Shown: positions 17,183 to 26,047, counted from the first letter of the stretch. The stretch is 64,000 bases of DNA from Pseudomonas sp. UFMG81 (GCF_015354575.1 NZ_JACAFQ010000026.1:1-64000), one strand, 5' to 3'. Notes: a model not told the origin generated them from the sequence alone. Numbers and translations: made by a program.

Positions 17183-17899
17183 TCAAGCCACCAGGCTGAC
17201 CGCCAACGGCAGGAACACCGCCGTGGCCACCCCCATCAGGCTCATCGCCAGCGCGGCGAAGGCGCCGCATTCGTCACTTTCCTGCAAGGCCACCGAAGTA
17301 CCCACCGCGTGGGCGGTCACCCCCAGCGCCATGCCCCGGGCTTCGGGGCTGAGCACACCGCAGCGGCTCAACAGCGCCGGGCCGAAGATCGCCCCGATCA
17401 CCCCGGTGATCAGCACGAACACCGCCGCCAGCGCCGCCACGCCACCGATCTGCTCGGCCACCAGCATGGCGATGGGCGAGGTGACCGATTTCGGCGCCAT
17501 GGTCATCAGGATCATGTGCTCGGCACCGAACCACCACCCCAATGCCAGGCAGGCCACTGTTGCGAACACCCCTCCGACTACCAGCGTAGTAAATGTCGGC
17601 CAGAACAGCTGGCGGATGCGCCGCAGGTTGAGGTACAGCGGCACCGCCAGGGCCACCGTGGCCGGGCCCAGCAGCGTGCCCATGATCTCGGTGCTCTTGC
17701 GGTATTCGGCGTAGTCGATGCCACACGCCAGCAGGATGCCGATCACCACCAGCATCGACACCAGCACCGGTTGCAGGAAGATCCAGCGGGTCTTCTCATA
17801 GGCTGCCAGCACCAGCTGGTAAGCCGCCAGGGTGATACCGATACCGAACAACGGATGGCGGATGACCGCCTCCAGCGCGCCGTGCCAGTCGAGGTTCAT
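17183..17899 (-). CDS. LrgB/CidB-family membrane protein
   Basis: A 238-aa integral membrane protein with about seven hydrophobic segments. The family stretches 'LGPATVALAVPLYLNLR', 'MTMAPKSVTSPIAM' and 'ALGVTAHAVGTSVALQ' are present. LrgB partners with LrgA in systems linked to autolysis control and, in some bacteria, to export of small organic acids. The ATG overlaps the LrgA-like stop (ATGA), so the pair is translationally coupled. Confidence 0.92.
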   Translation of the reverse strand: MNLDWHGALEAVIRHPLFGIGITLAAYQLVLAAYEKTRWIFLQPVLVSMLVVIGILLACGIDYAEYRKSTEIMGTLLGPATVALAVPLYLNLRRIRQLFWPTFTTLVVGGVFATVACLALGWWFGAEHMILMTMAPKSVTSPIAMLVAEQIGGVAALAAVFVLITGVIGAIFGPALLSRCGVLSPEARGMALGVTAHAVGTSVALQESDECGAFAALAMSLMGVATAVFLPLAVSLVA

Positions 17900-18258
17900 G
17901 GCTGCTCCTCATGCTTGCCCTGGCGATGGATCAGCTTCTGCATCAGCACCCCGACGACGACCAGGGTGACCAGACAGGAGATCAGCAACGCCCCGGCGAT
18001 GGCCCAGAAGTCCGCAGCAATGTCTTTTGCATAGACCATCACCCCCACCGCCGGTGGCACCAGCAGCAACGGCAGGTAGCGCAGCAGGCTGCTGGCGGCC
18101 TCGTTGAGCGGCTTGCCGACCTCGCCGCGAATCATCAGGAACGCCAGCAACAGCAGCAGGCCGATGATCGGCCCGGGCAGGATGTGCAGGAACAGGTGAT
18201 TGATCGCCGTCCCCAGCAGCTGGAACAGCACCAGCCAGGTCAAACCACGCAACAGCAT
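17896..18258 (-). CDS. LrgA/CidA-family holin-like protein
   Basis: A 120-aa membrane protein with four hydrophobic helices; 'LLGTAINHLFLHILPGPIIG' and 'LLLVPPAVGVMVY' match the family. It is proposed to work like a holin with LrgB. The ATG at 18256-18258 has a perfect AGGAGG upstream. No LysR-type regulator of the CidR kind lies beside it. The short divergent spacer (18259-18406) to the hydratase gene must hold both promoters. Confidence 0.92.
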   Translation of the reverse strand: MLLRGLTWLVLFQLLGTAINHLFLHILPGPIIGLLLLLAFLMIRGEVGKPLNEAASSLLRYLPLLLVPPAVGVMVYAKDIAADFWAIAGALLISCLVTLVVVGVLMQKLIHRQGKHEEQP

Positions 18259-18406
18259 ACGGACCTCCTGAAAGCAGGCGGCCATTATAGGCACGCCCGG
18301 CAGGCGTCTATAAGGCGATATTCGCCGAAAAACGGGCAACTTGACTGAAACGGTTCGTCGTGATGATCTTGCACCTTCGTACCAAATGACAATCAGGAGT
18401 GTCGCG

Positions 18407-18862
18407 ATGCCTTATGTACCGGTTACAGAGCTTTCGCAGTACGTTGGTAAGGAACTGGGACGTTCCGAATGGCTGAAGATCGATCAGCAGCGCATCAACC
18501 TGTTCGCCGAGGCCACCGGCGATTTCCAGTTCATCCATGTCGACCCGGTCAAGGCCGCCAAGACCCCGTTCGGCACCACCATCGCCCATGGTTTCCTCAC
18601 CCTGTCGCTGATCCCCAAGCTGATGGAAGGCATCCTCGTGCTGCCCGAAGGGCTGAAGATGGTGGTCAACTACGGCCTGGACAGCGTGCGTTTCATCCAG
18701 CCGGTGAAAGTCGACAGCAACGTGCGGTTGAAGGTCGACCTGCACGAAGCCACCGAGAAAAAGCCCGGCCAGTGGCTGCTCAAGGCCACCGTCACCCTCG
18801 AGATCGAAGGTGAAGAGAAACCGGCCTACATCGCCGAACCACTGTCGCTCTGCTTCGTCTGA
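18407..18862 (+). CDS. MaoC-type (R)-hydratase
   Basis: A 151-aa hot-dog-fold enoyl-CoA hydratase. The catalytic dyad is in 'ATGDFQFIHVDPVKAAKTPF' (Asp and His), followed by 'TIAHGFLTLSLIPKL'. These residues are diagnostic for the MaoC/NodN group. Substrate is unknown; a short to medium enoyl-CoA is likely. Start ATG at 18407-18409 with CAGGAG at good spacing. It is monocistronic, followed by a REP pair. Confidence 0.92.
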   Translation: MPYVPVTELSQYVGKELGRSEWLKIDQQRINLFAEATGDFQFIHVDPVKAAKTPFGTTIAHGFLTLSLIPKLMEGILVLPEGLKMVVNYGLDSVRFIQPVKVDSNVRLKVDLHEATEKKPGQWLLKATVTLEIEGEEKPAYIAEPLSLCFV

Positions 18863-18870
18863 CGCTGATT

Positions 18871-18943
18871 CTGTGGGAGCGGGTTCACCCGCGAAGCGAG
18901 CGGTGATTGCCCCCTCGCCTTCGCGGGTAAACCCGCTCCTGCA
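18871..18943. repeat. REP pair, GCGGGTTTACCCGC variant
   Basis: Inverted pair with cores GAGCGGGTTCACCCGCGAAG and TTCGCGGGTAAACCCGCTCCTGCAG, 73 bp in all, between the hydratase and the MORN lipoprotein genes. The core differs from the neighbouring copies by TT(C/T)A in place of CTTG. Confidence 0.88.
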
Positions 18944-19012
18944 GACGCCCTCTCATTCACGCCCCCCTCCATCTGCTGGCATACTCGGTGCATCGTTCGT
19001 CCGGACTTCACC

Positions 19013-20746
19013 ATGCGCCCACTGCTCCCCCTCACCCTGATCCTGCTGCTCGCCGCCTGCGGCGACGGCGAACCGCTGTCGCCACCCGACGCGCGCCTGC
19101 CCGATGGCGGCCGCTACCGGGGCCAGGTGGTCAATGGCCTGCTGCAGGGCGAGGGGCGCATCGACTACCCCAACGGCAGCTGGTACGCCGGCACCTTCAA
19201 GGATGGCCAGTGGCATGGCCAGGGCGAATGGCACGGCAGCAACGGTGAGGTGTACCGCGGCCAGTTCGACGCCGGCCTGTTCCAGGGCCTGGGTGACCTC
19301 ACCACCCCCGGCAGCCACTACGCCGGCACCTTCAAGCACGGCCGGCGCGATGGCGAAGGCGCGTTAAAGCAGCACGACCAGACCTACCGCGGCCAATTCA
19401 AGGACGACCAGTACGACGGCGCCGGCCAGCTCGACCTGGCCGACGGCAGCCGCTACCAGGGCCTGTTCGCCAAGGGCAAGCCCAATGGCGCCGGGGTACG
19501 CAGCGATGCCAGCGGCAACCAGTTCAGCGGTCATTTCATCGACGGCGAGCTGCAGGGCGCGGGCACCTACGACAGCGTCGAGGGCGAGCAATACATCGGC
19601 GAATTCAAGGACAACCGCCTGGAGGGGCGCGGGCGCTACGAGAGCGCCGACGGCGACGTGTGGATTGGCCAGTTCAAGGATGGCTCGCTGGTGGGCGAAG
19701 GCGAACTGCTGGGCAGCGATGGCAGCCGCTACAAAGGCGGCTTCCGCGACTGGCGCCTGAACGGCAACGGCACCTTGCAGCTGGCCGACGGCAGCCGCTA
19801 CATCGGTGGCTTTGCCGACGACGCCTACCAGGGCCATGGCCGCTTGATCCATGCCGACGGCCAGGTGGAAGGCGGCTACTGGGTCAACGGTGTGCGGGTG
19901 CGCGACGAAAAGGGCACGCTGCTCCCCGACCCACTCGACCTCGCCCTGCTCAACCAGGGCAAGCTGCTGGACGAAGCGTTGGCCAAGGTGCCGCGCTCGG
20001 CCCCGCCCGTGCAACTGTACAGCCTGGTGGTGGCCGGCGACGGCCAGCAGAGCGTGTTCATGCGCGAGGCCGACTACGTCAGCAACATGCTCAAGGTGCG
20101 CTTCGGCGCCCATGGCCAGGTGACCCTGGTCAACCACCGCGACCACCTGGCCGACCGCCCCATGGCCACCCGCGAGAACCTCACCCGCGCCGCCCGCACG
20201 ATCGCCGAGCGCAGTGGCCCGGAAGACCTGGTGTTCATCTACCTGACCAGCCACGGCAGCCAGGACCATCAGCTGGTGCTGGACCAGCCGCGCCTGCAAC
20301 TGGCCGACCTGACCGCCGACGAGCTGGCCAGCGCCCTGGCGCCGCTCAAGGAGCGCGACAAGGTGATTGTCATTTCCGCCTGCTATTCCGGTGGCTACAT
20401 CGCCCCGCTCAAGGACGACCGCACACTCATCATGACCGCCGCACGTCCGGACCGGGTATCCTTCGGTTGTTCGGAAGAGGCCGACTTCACCTACTTCGGC
20501 GACGCGCTGTTCGCCCAGGCACTGAACCAGACCGACGACCTGAAACAGGCGTTTGAACTGGCGCGCCAAAGTGTTGCCGAACGAGAACGAAGGGAAGGTT
20601 TCGACGCCTCCGAGCCGCAGCTCTGGGCGCCGCCTGCGGTGATCTCGCACTGGCAGCGCCTGCGCCGGCTACAGGCCGAACAAGCCTTGCGCAATGAAGC
20701 ACAACCAGCGGCGGGGCCACAGGCAAAAACACCTGGCGCCCACTAA
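19013..20746 (+). CDS. MORN-repeat lipoprotein with C13 (legumain-like) peptidase domain
   Basis: A 577-aa lipoprotein. The lipobox is 'LLAACGDG' near residue 19. Residues about 33-300 are roughly eleven MORN-type repeats of 22-24 residues (for example 'YAGTFKDGQWHGQGEW', 'YIGEFKDNRLEGRGRY'). Residues about 330-560 are a clan CD cysteine peptidase of family C13: the catalytic His414 is in 'YLTSHGSQDH' and Cys457 in 'VISACYSGGYIAPL'. Both residues are present, so it may be an active peptidase. Substrate and role are unknown; envelope location follows from the lipobox. Start ATG at 19013-19015, single gene before a reductase gene. Confidence 0.9.
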   Translation: MRPLLPLTLILLLAACGDGEPLSPPDARLPDGGRYRGQVVNGLLQGEGRIDYPNGSWYAGTFKDGQWHGQGEWHGSNGEVYRGQFDAGLFQGLGDLTTPGSHYAGTFKHGRRDGEGALKQHDQTYRGQFKDDQYDGAGQLDLADGSRYQGLFAKGKPNGAGVRSDASGNQFSGHFIDGELQGAGTYDSVEGEQYIGEFKDNRLEGRGRYESADGDVWIGQFKDGSLVGEGELLGSDGSRYKGGFRDWRLNGNGTLQLADGSRYIGGFADDAYQGHGRLIHADGQVEGGYWVNGVRVRDEKGTLLPDPLDLALLNQGKLLDEALAKVPRSAPPVQLYSLVVAGDGQQSVFMREADYVSNMLKVRFGAHGQVTLVNHRDHLADRPMATRENLTRAARTIAERSGPEDLVFIYLTSHGSQDHQLVLDQPRLQLADLTADELASALAPLKERDKVIVISACYSGGYIAPLKDDRTLIMTAARPDRVSFGCSEEADFTYFGDALFAQALNQTDDLKQAFELARQSVAERERREGFDASEPQLWAPPAVISHWQRLRRLQAEQALRNEAQPAAGPQAKTPGAH

Positions 20747-20772
20747 GCTGTGTGTAACAAGGGAGAGACATC

Positions 20773-21417
20773 ATGTACTTGACGCCTCAGCATGTCCTGC
20801 TTGCCGGTGCCACGGGTCTTACAGGTGAACACCTGCTCGACCGCCTGCTCAACGAACCCACCATCAGCCGTGTGCTGGCGCCGACTCGCCGGCCGCTGGC
20901 CGAGCACCCGCACCTGGAAAACCCCGTGGGTGACCCGGCCGTGTTTCTCCCGCAACTGGCTGGCCGCGTCGATATCGCCTTCTGCTGCCTGGGCACCACG
21001 CTCAAGCAGGCAGGCTCGGAAAACGCCTTCCGCGCGGTCGACCTGGACATGGTCGTGGCCTTCAGCAAGCGCGCCCGCGAGATGGGCGCGCGCCACCTGC
21101 TGGTGATCAGCGCCCTGGGCGCCGACCCGAAGTCGTCGGTCTTCTACAACCGGGTCAAGGGTGAGATGGAAGAGGCGCTCAAGCAGCAGGACTGGCCGCA
21201 GCTGACCATCGTTCGGCCTTCGCTGCTGCTGGGCGAGCGCATCGAACCACGACTGGGCGAGCGCATGGCGGCGCCCTTTGCCCGGCTTATCCCCGGCAAG
21301 TACCGCGGGATCGAAGCCTGCACCCTGGCTCGGGCGCTGTGGCGGTTGGCGCTGGAGGAAGAAGACGGGATTCGGATCGTCGAATCGGATGAGCTGCGCA
21401 AGCTCGGCAAGAAATAG
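20773..21417 (+). CDS. NAD(P)-binding short-chain reductase-like protein
   Basis: A 214-aa Rossmann-fold protein of the atypical SDR group (TIP30/HTATIP2-like, often annotated as a nucleoside-diphosphate-sugar epimerase). The dinucleotide motif is 'LLAGATGLTGEHLLDRLL', and 'FYNRVKGEMEE' supplies the YxxxK pair. Substrate is unknown. The ATG at 20773 is 26 bp after the MORN lipoprotein stop, with GGGAGAG upstream; co-transcription is possible. Confidence 0.86.
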   Translation: MYLTPQHVLLAGATGLTGEHLLDRLLNEPTISRVLAPTRRPLAEHPHLENPVGDPAVFLPQLAGRVDIAFCCLGTTLKQAGSENAFRAVDLDMVVAFSKRAREMGARHLLVISALGADPKSSVFYNRVKGEMEEALKQQDWPQLTIVRPSLLLGERIEPRLGERMAAPFARLIPGKYRGIEACTLARALWRLALEEEDGIRIVESDELRKLGKK

Positions 21418-21460
21418 CAGGTTCGCCGGCAAAGCCGGCTCCCTAAGGCTTGCACGACTC

Positions 21461-21577
21461 CTGTAGGAGCGGCCTTGTGCCGCGAAAGGGCTGCATTGCA
21501 GCCCCAACCATTTGTGGAGCTCAATCGATCACTGGGGCCGCTCTGCGGCCCTTTCGCGGCACAAGGCCGCTCCTACA
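21461..21577. repeat. REP pair, TAGGAGCGGCCTTGTGCCGCG type
   Basis: A 117-bp inverted pair; both units carry GCGGCCTTGTGCCGCGAAAGGG with complete TGTAGGAGC ends. It lies between the convergent reductase and YceK-type lipoprotein genes and fills most of that gap. Confidence 0.92.
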
Positions 21578-21622
21578 AGACTGCACTTCACCAGATGGGG
21601 CCGATTTACCGGCGATTGGTAT

Positions 21623-21910
21623 CTAAAGCCCGCCGGTGGCGTTGAAGCCTATCCCCGCCGCCGTCAGCAACGACAACGGCAGCAGCAAGGTATCCAGCAG
21701 CGCGCTCCCCGGCAGGTCCAGCCCCGGATAGGCCGGCGCCAGCGCCCCGAAATGATCTTCCGGGCAGCACCCACCGTTCATCACGTACAGGTCGAGCCGC
21801 GTGCCGGCATACACCACCGGCGCCCCCGGCTTGTTGGCATCCAGGGTACGCACCGTGGCGCAACCGCCAAGCTGGCCCAGTACCAGCAACGCCAGCAACA
21901 TCCGCCTCAA
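21623..21910 (-). CDS. YceK/YidQ-family lipoprotein
   Basis: A 95-aa probable lipoprotein. A hydrophobic stretch ends in the lipobox 'LGGCATV'; 'PVVYAGTRLDLYVMNGGCCP' and the C-terminal hydrophobic 'LLDTLLLPLSLLTAAGI' match the DUF1375 YceK/YidQ family. The start is uncertain: TTG at 21908-21910 overlaps the ubiX stop (TTGA) and provides the expected Arg-Arg n-region; the ATG at 21899-21901 is the alternative. Function unknown. Confidence 0.78.
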   Translation of the reverse strand: MRRMLLALLVLGQLGGCATVRTLDANKPGAPVVYAGTRLDLYVMNGGCCPEDHFGALAPAYPGLDLPGSALLDTLLLPLSLLTAAGIGFNATGGL

Positions 21911-22536
21911 TCGTCGACCCCGAAGTGGTGCTCACCCCAGCGCGGCAACATGTCCTGCGGGATGTTCAGCAGGTTGAGAATGCGCGCCACGACGAAATCG
22001 ACCAGGTCGTCGATGGTCTGTGGCTGGTGATAGAAGCCTGGCGCTGCCGGCAAGATCACCGCCCCCATCTGCGACAACTTGAGCATGTTCTCCAGGTGGA
22101 TGGTCGAGAACGGCGCCTCACGCGGCACCAGGATCAACTGGCGACGCTCTTTCAAGGTCACATCGGCGGCGCGTTCGATCAGGTTGTTGCAGGCGCCGGT
22201 GGCAATCGCCGACAGCGTGCCGGTCGAGCACGGCACCACCACCATCGCCGCTGGCGCGCCGGAGCCCGAGGCTACCGGCGACATCCAGTCTTCCTTGCCA
22301 TACACGCGGATCTGCCCGTCGGCGGCGCCAGTGTATTCGGTGAGAAACGCCTGCATCGCTTGCGGTTTGGCCGGCAGCGTCACGTCGGTCTCGGTGGCCA
22401 TCACCAGCTGCGCGGCCTTGGAGATGAGGAAGTGCACCTCGCGGTCCTCACGCACCAGGCAGTCGAGCAGGCGCAAGCCATACTGCGCCCCGGAGGCGCC
22501 GGTCATGGCCAGGGTGATGCGCTCGGGCCCGCTCAC
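21907..22536 (-). CDS. ubiX: Flavin prenyltransferase UbiX
   Basis: A 209-aa flavoprotein that makes prenylated FMN, the cofactor of UbiD-type decarboxylases used in ubiquinone synthesis. 'LAMTGASGAQYGLRLLDC' and 'VVPCSTGTLSAIATGACNNL' are the FMN and prenyl-phosphate binding stretches, and 'LVPREAPFS' is conserved. The start is GTG at 22534-22536, overlapping the mpl stop as GTGA. Confidence 0.96.
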   Translation of the reverse strand: MSGPERITLAMTGASGAQYGLRLLDCLVREDREVHFLISKAAQLVMATETDVTLPAKPQAMQAFLTEYTGAADGQIRVYGKEDWMSPVASGSGAPAAMVVVPCSTGTLSAIATGACNNLIERAADVTLKERRQLILVPREAPFSTIHLENMLKLSQMGAVILPAAPGFYHQPQTIDDLVDFVVARILNLLNIPQDMLPRWGEHHFGVDD

Positions 22537-23882
22537 TTCAGGGCCTCGGCCAGCTTGCCGTGCAGGCCGCCGAAGCCGCCGTTGCTCATGATCACCACGT
22601 GGGTGCCGGGACGAGCCTGGCCCTTGATGCGCTCGATGATCGCCTCGAGGCTGTCGGCCACGATGCTCGGCACCTTGCACTGGGCCGCGGTACCGGCCAG
22701 GTCCCAGCCCAGGTTGGGCGGCGCGTACCAGATCACCTGGTCGGCATCGTTGACGCTTTCCGGCAGGCCGTCACGGTGGGCGCCGAGCTTCATGGAGTTG
22801 GAACGTGGTTCGATCACCGCGATCACCGGCGCCTCGCCCACGCGCTTGCGCAGGCCGTCGAGGGTGGTGGCGATGGCGGTGGGGTGGTGGGCGAAGTCGT
22901 CGTAGATGGTCACGCCCTGCACTTCGGCGACCTTCTCCATGCGCCGCTTGACGCTCTTGAACGCGCTCAAGCCCTCGATGCCCATGGCCGGAGCCACGCC
23001 GACATGACGGGCGGCGGCCAGGGTGGCCAAGGCGTTGGCGACGTTGTGCTGGCCGGTCAGCGCCCAGTCCACCACACCTTGCGCCTCGCCTTCGAACAGT
23101 ACCTCGAAGCGCGAGCCGTCGGCACTGAGCAGGCGCGCCTGCCACTGGCCGCCCTTGCCGGTGGTCTGCACCGGGGTCCAGCAGCCCATGCCGATCACCC
23201 GCTCCAGGGCCTGCTCGGTGGTCGGATGGATCACCAGGCCTTCGCTCGGGATGGTGCGCACCAGGTGGTGGAACTGCCGCTCGATGGACGCAAGGTCCGG
23301 GAAAATGTCGGCATGATCGAACTCAAGGTTATTGAGGATCGCGGTACGCGGGTGGTAGTGGACGAACTTCGAGCGCTTGTCGAAGAAGGCGCTGTCGTAT
23401 TCGTCGGCCTCGACCACGAAGAACGGTGTATCGCCCAAGCGGGCCGACACCGAGAAGTTCTGCGGCACGCCGCCGATCAGGAAACCCGGGCTCATGCCGG
23501 CGTGTTCCAGCACCCAGGCCAGCATGCTGCTGGTGGTGGTCTTGCCGTGGGTACCGGCCACCGCCAGCACCCAGCGCCCTTGCAGCACATGGTCCGCCAG
23601 CCACTGCGGGCCGGACACGTAGGGCAGGCCCTTGTTCAGCACGTACTCCACCGCCGGGTTGCCCCGCGACATGGCGTTGCCGATCACCACCAGGTCCGGG
23701 GCCGGCTCCAGCTGTGCCGGGTCATAACCCTGGGTGAGCTCGATGCCCTGGGCTTGGAGCTGGGTGCTCATGGGGGGGTAGACATTGGCGTCGGAGCCGG
23801 TGACACGGTGGCCAAGTTCCTTGGCCAGCACTGCCAGCGAACCCATGAAAGTGCCGCAAATACCGAGAATGTGAATGTGCAT
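22533..23882 (-). CDS. mpl: UDP-MurNAc tripeptide ligase (murein peptide ligase)
   Basis: A 449-aa Mur-ligase that joins recycled L-Ala-gamma-D-Glu-meso-DAP to UDP-MurNAc. The N-terminal 'IHILGICGTFMGSLAVLAKE' is the uracil-binding Rossmann domain, the ATP loop is 'AVAGTHGKTTTSSM', and 'YDDFAHHPTAI' is the Mpl/MurC signature. Start ATG at 23880-23882. It links with the LD-carboxypeptidase at 1501-2439 in wall recycling, although they are far apart here. Confidence 0.97.
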   Translation of the reverse strand: MHIHILGICGTFMGSLAVLAKELGHRVTGSDANVYPPMSTQLQAQGIELTQGYDPAQLEPAPDLVVIGNAMSRGNPAVEYVLNKGLPYVSGPQWLADHVLQGRWVLAVAGTHGKTTTSSMLAWVLEHAGMSPGFLIGGVPQNFSVSARLGDTPFFVVEADEYDSAFFDKRSKFVHYHPRTAILNNLEFDHADIFPDLASIERQFHHLVRTIPSEGLVIHPTTEQALERVIGMGCWTPVQTTGKGGQWQARLLSADGSRFEVLFEGEAQGVVDWALTGQHNVANALATLAAARHVGVAPAMGIEGLSAFKSVKRRMEKVAEVQGVTIYDDFAHHPTAIATTLDGLRKRVGEAPVIAVIEPRSNSMKLGAHRDGLPESVNDADQVIWYAPPNLGWDLAGTAAQCKVPSIVADSLEAIIERIKGQARPGTHVVIMSNGGFGGLHGKLAEALK

Positions 23883-23948
23883 GGTCGACCTCGCAAAACG
23901 TCGACGCAGGGTAGCCCAGGGCGAGGGAAATCGCACCCGCTGTTTCGT

Positions 23949-25925
23949 TCAGCCAGCCCTGGCGATGCCGTGTTTGCGCAGTTTTCGATACAAGGTATTG
24001 CGGCTGATCCCCAGGTGCTCGGCGACATGGGTCATGTGCCAGCGGTTGGCCTCCAGGACGGCCAGCAATGCATCACGCTCGGCATGTAGGAGCGGCCTTG
24101 TGTCGCGAAAGGGCTGCGAAGCAGCCCCAGCGGAATCGGCATCACCCACAAGATCCTGGGGCCGCTCTGCGCCCCTTTCGCGACACAAGGCCGCTCCTAC
24201 AGGAACCGAGGCGCTACGGATGATGGCGGGGAGATCAGCGAGCTCGATATGGGACTGTTCGCACAACGCCACCAACGTGCGCAGCACGTTACGCATCTGC
24301 CGCACGTTGCCCGGCCAGGCGAAATCCAGCAGCGCCTGGCGCGCCGCAGGCTCGATGGCCACCGCCTGCCCTTCGGCTTCCTGTCGCAGCAAGAAGTCCA
24401 GCAACTGCCCCTTGTCACTGCGCTCGCGCAGCGCTGGCAACGCCACTTCCAGGCCATTGAGGCGATAATAAAGGTCTTCGCGGAAGCCGCCCTGTGCCAC
24501 CCGCTCCAGCAAGTCCCGGTGCGTGGCGCTGATGATGCGCACATCCACCGCCTGGGGCTCACCACCAATCGGTACCACCTGACGCTCTTCCAGTACCCGC
24601 AGCAACCGAGTCTGCAAAGCCAGCGGCATGTCACCGATCTCGTCCAGCAACAAAGTGCCGCCATCGGCCTGCAACAGCTTGCCGCGCATGCCTTCCTTGC
24701 GCGCCCCGGTAAAGCTGCCGCCGCGATAGCCGAACAGCTCGCTTTCGATCAGGCTTTCCGGGATCGACGCACAGTTGATCGCCACGAAGGGTTTGTGCCG
24801 GCGGGCGCTGGCCTGATGCACGGCCTGGGCGAAGGCTTCCTTGCCGCAACCGGTCTCGCCCCGCAGCAACAGCGGTACATCGCGCTCGAACACCCGCACG
24901 GCGCGGCGAAAATCATTTTGCAGGGCCGGGTCGAGCAAGCAGATGCCGGGCTCGCCGGGCTGGGGCAACGCTGCTGGCACCGACCAGACGGGTGTATGCG
25001 CCTTGCCACGCAAGCTGGCGTACACCTGCCGGCCATCACGCGTATGCAGTGGCCACGCCGTGCTGCCTTGCGCCGTGGCGCGACTGAACAGTTCGTCATG
25101 ACTACAGGCAAAGAACCGATCAACCGGTTTGCCCAGCACACCACCGCGAATGCTGCCCAGCAGGTTCAGCGCACTCTGGTTGGCCGCGCAGATACGCCCG
25201 TCGCCGTCGAACGCCAGCAAGCCCTCGCTGAACAACCCGACCGATTCGGCCTGCAGGTGGAAACGCAGCAGCCAGTGCTGCTCGAAGTGGCGCAGGAAGT
25301 AACAGCTCTCGATCATCTTCGCCGAAAGATTGACCAACGCCATGGTGTGGAACTGGCTCTGGCGCGACACATCGGGCCGCGCCGACGACACATCGAGCAC
25401 CGCCAGCAGCTCGCCGTGGGGGTCGAACACCGGGCTGGCCGAGCAGGTCAGCCCGGTATGACGGCCACGGAAGTGCTCGCCCTGGTGAATGGTCAGCGCC
25501 TGGCGCTCGACCAGGCAGGTGCCGATGCCATTGGTGCCCTCGCGCGCCTCGCTCCAGTCCGCACCCAGCCACAGCCCGGCGCGTTCGAAGCTGCGCCGTT
25601 CGCTGGGCGCGGTCACGCAATTGAGGATCACCCCACGGGCGTCGGTGAGCAGCACCGCATGCCCGCTGCCGGACAACTGCTGGTGCAAGCTGGTCATTTC
25701 GTTGTCGGCGATCTGCAGCACCTGGTGCAGGCGCTCGCGGCTCTCCAGCAGGCGACCGTGCTCGAGCACCACCGGAGCCTGAGCCCGCGCGGGGTCGAGG
25801 TGGTAGTCCTCCAGGCAACGCAGCCAGGAACGGGCAATGGACGGGTCGCTGCCCGGCCCGCTGGCCTGGCCGTGGGCGACGGTCAGCACTTGCTGGGCAT
25901 GACGGCTGAACGGATTGCTCTGCAT
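23949..25925 (-). CDS. Sigma-54-dependent activator (AcoR-like) with in-frame REP insertion
   Basis: A 658-aa enhancer-binding protein. Residues about 75-200 are a GAF-type sensor and about 240-330 a PAS-like region. The AAA+ domain spans about 345-565: Walker A 'RGETGCGKEAFA', sigma-54 contact loop 'GGSFTGARKEG' (GSFTGA rather than the usual GAFTGA), Walker B 'GGTLLLDEIGDMP'. Residues 575-613 are encoded by a REP pair inserted in frame. A Fis-type HTH ends the protein ('VAEHLGISRNTLYRKLRKHG'). The ATG at 25923-25925 has GGAG upstream. It is divergent from the aldehyde dehydrogenase, whose promoter is of sigma-54 type, so it probably activates that gene in response to ethanolamine, an alcohol or an aldehyde (inference). 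Confidence 0.9.
   Translation of the reverse strand: MQSNPFSRHAQQVLTVAHGQASGPGSDPSIARSWLRCLEDYHLDPARAQAPVVLEHGRLLESRERLHQVLQIADNEMTSLHQQLSGSGHAVLLTDARGVILNCVTAPSERRSFERAGLWLGADWSEAREGTNGIGTCLVERQALTIHQGEHFRGRHTGLTCSASPVFDPHGELLAVLDVSSARPDVSRQSQFHTMALVNLSAKMIESCYFLRHFEQHWLLRFHLQAESVGLFSEGLLAFDGDGRICAANQSALNLLGSIRGGVLGKPVDRFFACSHDELFSRATAQGSTAWPLHTRDGRQVYASLRGKAHTPVWSVPAALPQPGEPGICLLDPALQNDFRRAVRVFERDVPLLLRGETGCGKEAFAQAVHQASARRHKPFVAINCASIPESLIESELFGYRGGSFTGARKEGMRGKLLQADGGTLLLDEIGDMPLALQTRLLRVLEERQVVPIGGEPQAVDVRIISATHRDLLERVAQGGFREDLYYRLNGLEVALPALRERSDKGQLLDFLLRQEAEGQAVAIEPAARQALLDFAWPGNVRQMRNVLRTLVALCEQSHIELADLPAIIRSASVPVGAALCRERGAERPQDLVGDADSAGAASQPFRDTRPLLHAERDALLAVLEANRWHMTHVAEHLGISRNTLYRKLRKHGIARAG
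24085..24201. repeat. REP pair inside the sigma-54 activator gene
   Basis: A complete 117-bp inverted REP pair of the TAGGAGCGGCCTTGTGTCGCG type, from TGTAGGAGCGG at 24085 to CCGCTCCTACA at 24201. Its length is 39 codons exactly and the frame read by the regulator has no stop, so it adds about 39 residues ('VGAALCRERGAERPQ' is its translation at one end) between the AAA+ and HTH domains. All other REP copies in the window are intergenic. Confidence 0.93.
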
Positions 25926-26014
25926 GTGTTGTTGTTCTCCGCAGATAGCACGTTGCGCCAGCATCCTCCAGGCGCCAACGCATTGCAATGCCGGGCTGAC
26001 CACCGAGTCACCGG

Positions 26015-26034
26015 TTGTGCCATGAACGGTACAA
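26015..26034. promoter_or_regulatory. Candidate activator site 1 (dyad)
   Basis: An imperfect dyad TTGTGCC-N6-GGTACAA (6 of 7 pairs) lies about 115 bp upstream of the -24 element of the aldehyde dehydrogenase promoter, the usual distance for an upstream activating sequence bound by a sigma-54 activator. A related dyad lies 33 bp (about three helical turns) further toward the promoter. Confidence 0.5.
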
Positions 26035-26047
26035 AGTGTCACCCGGC

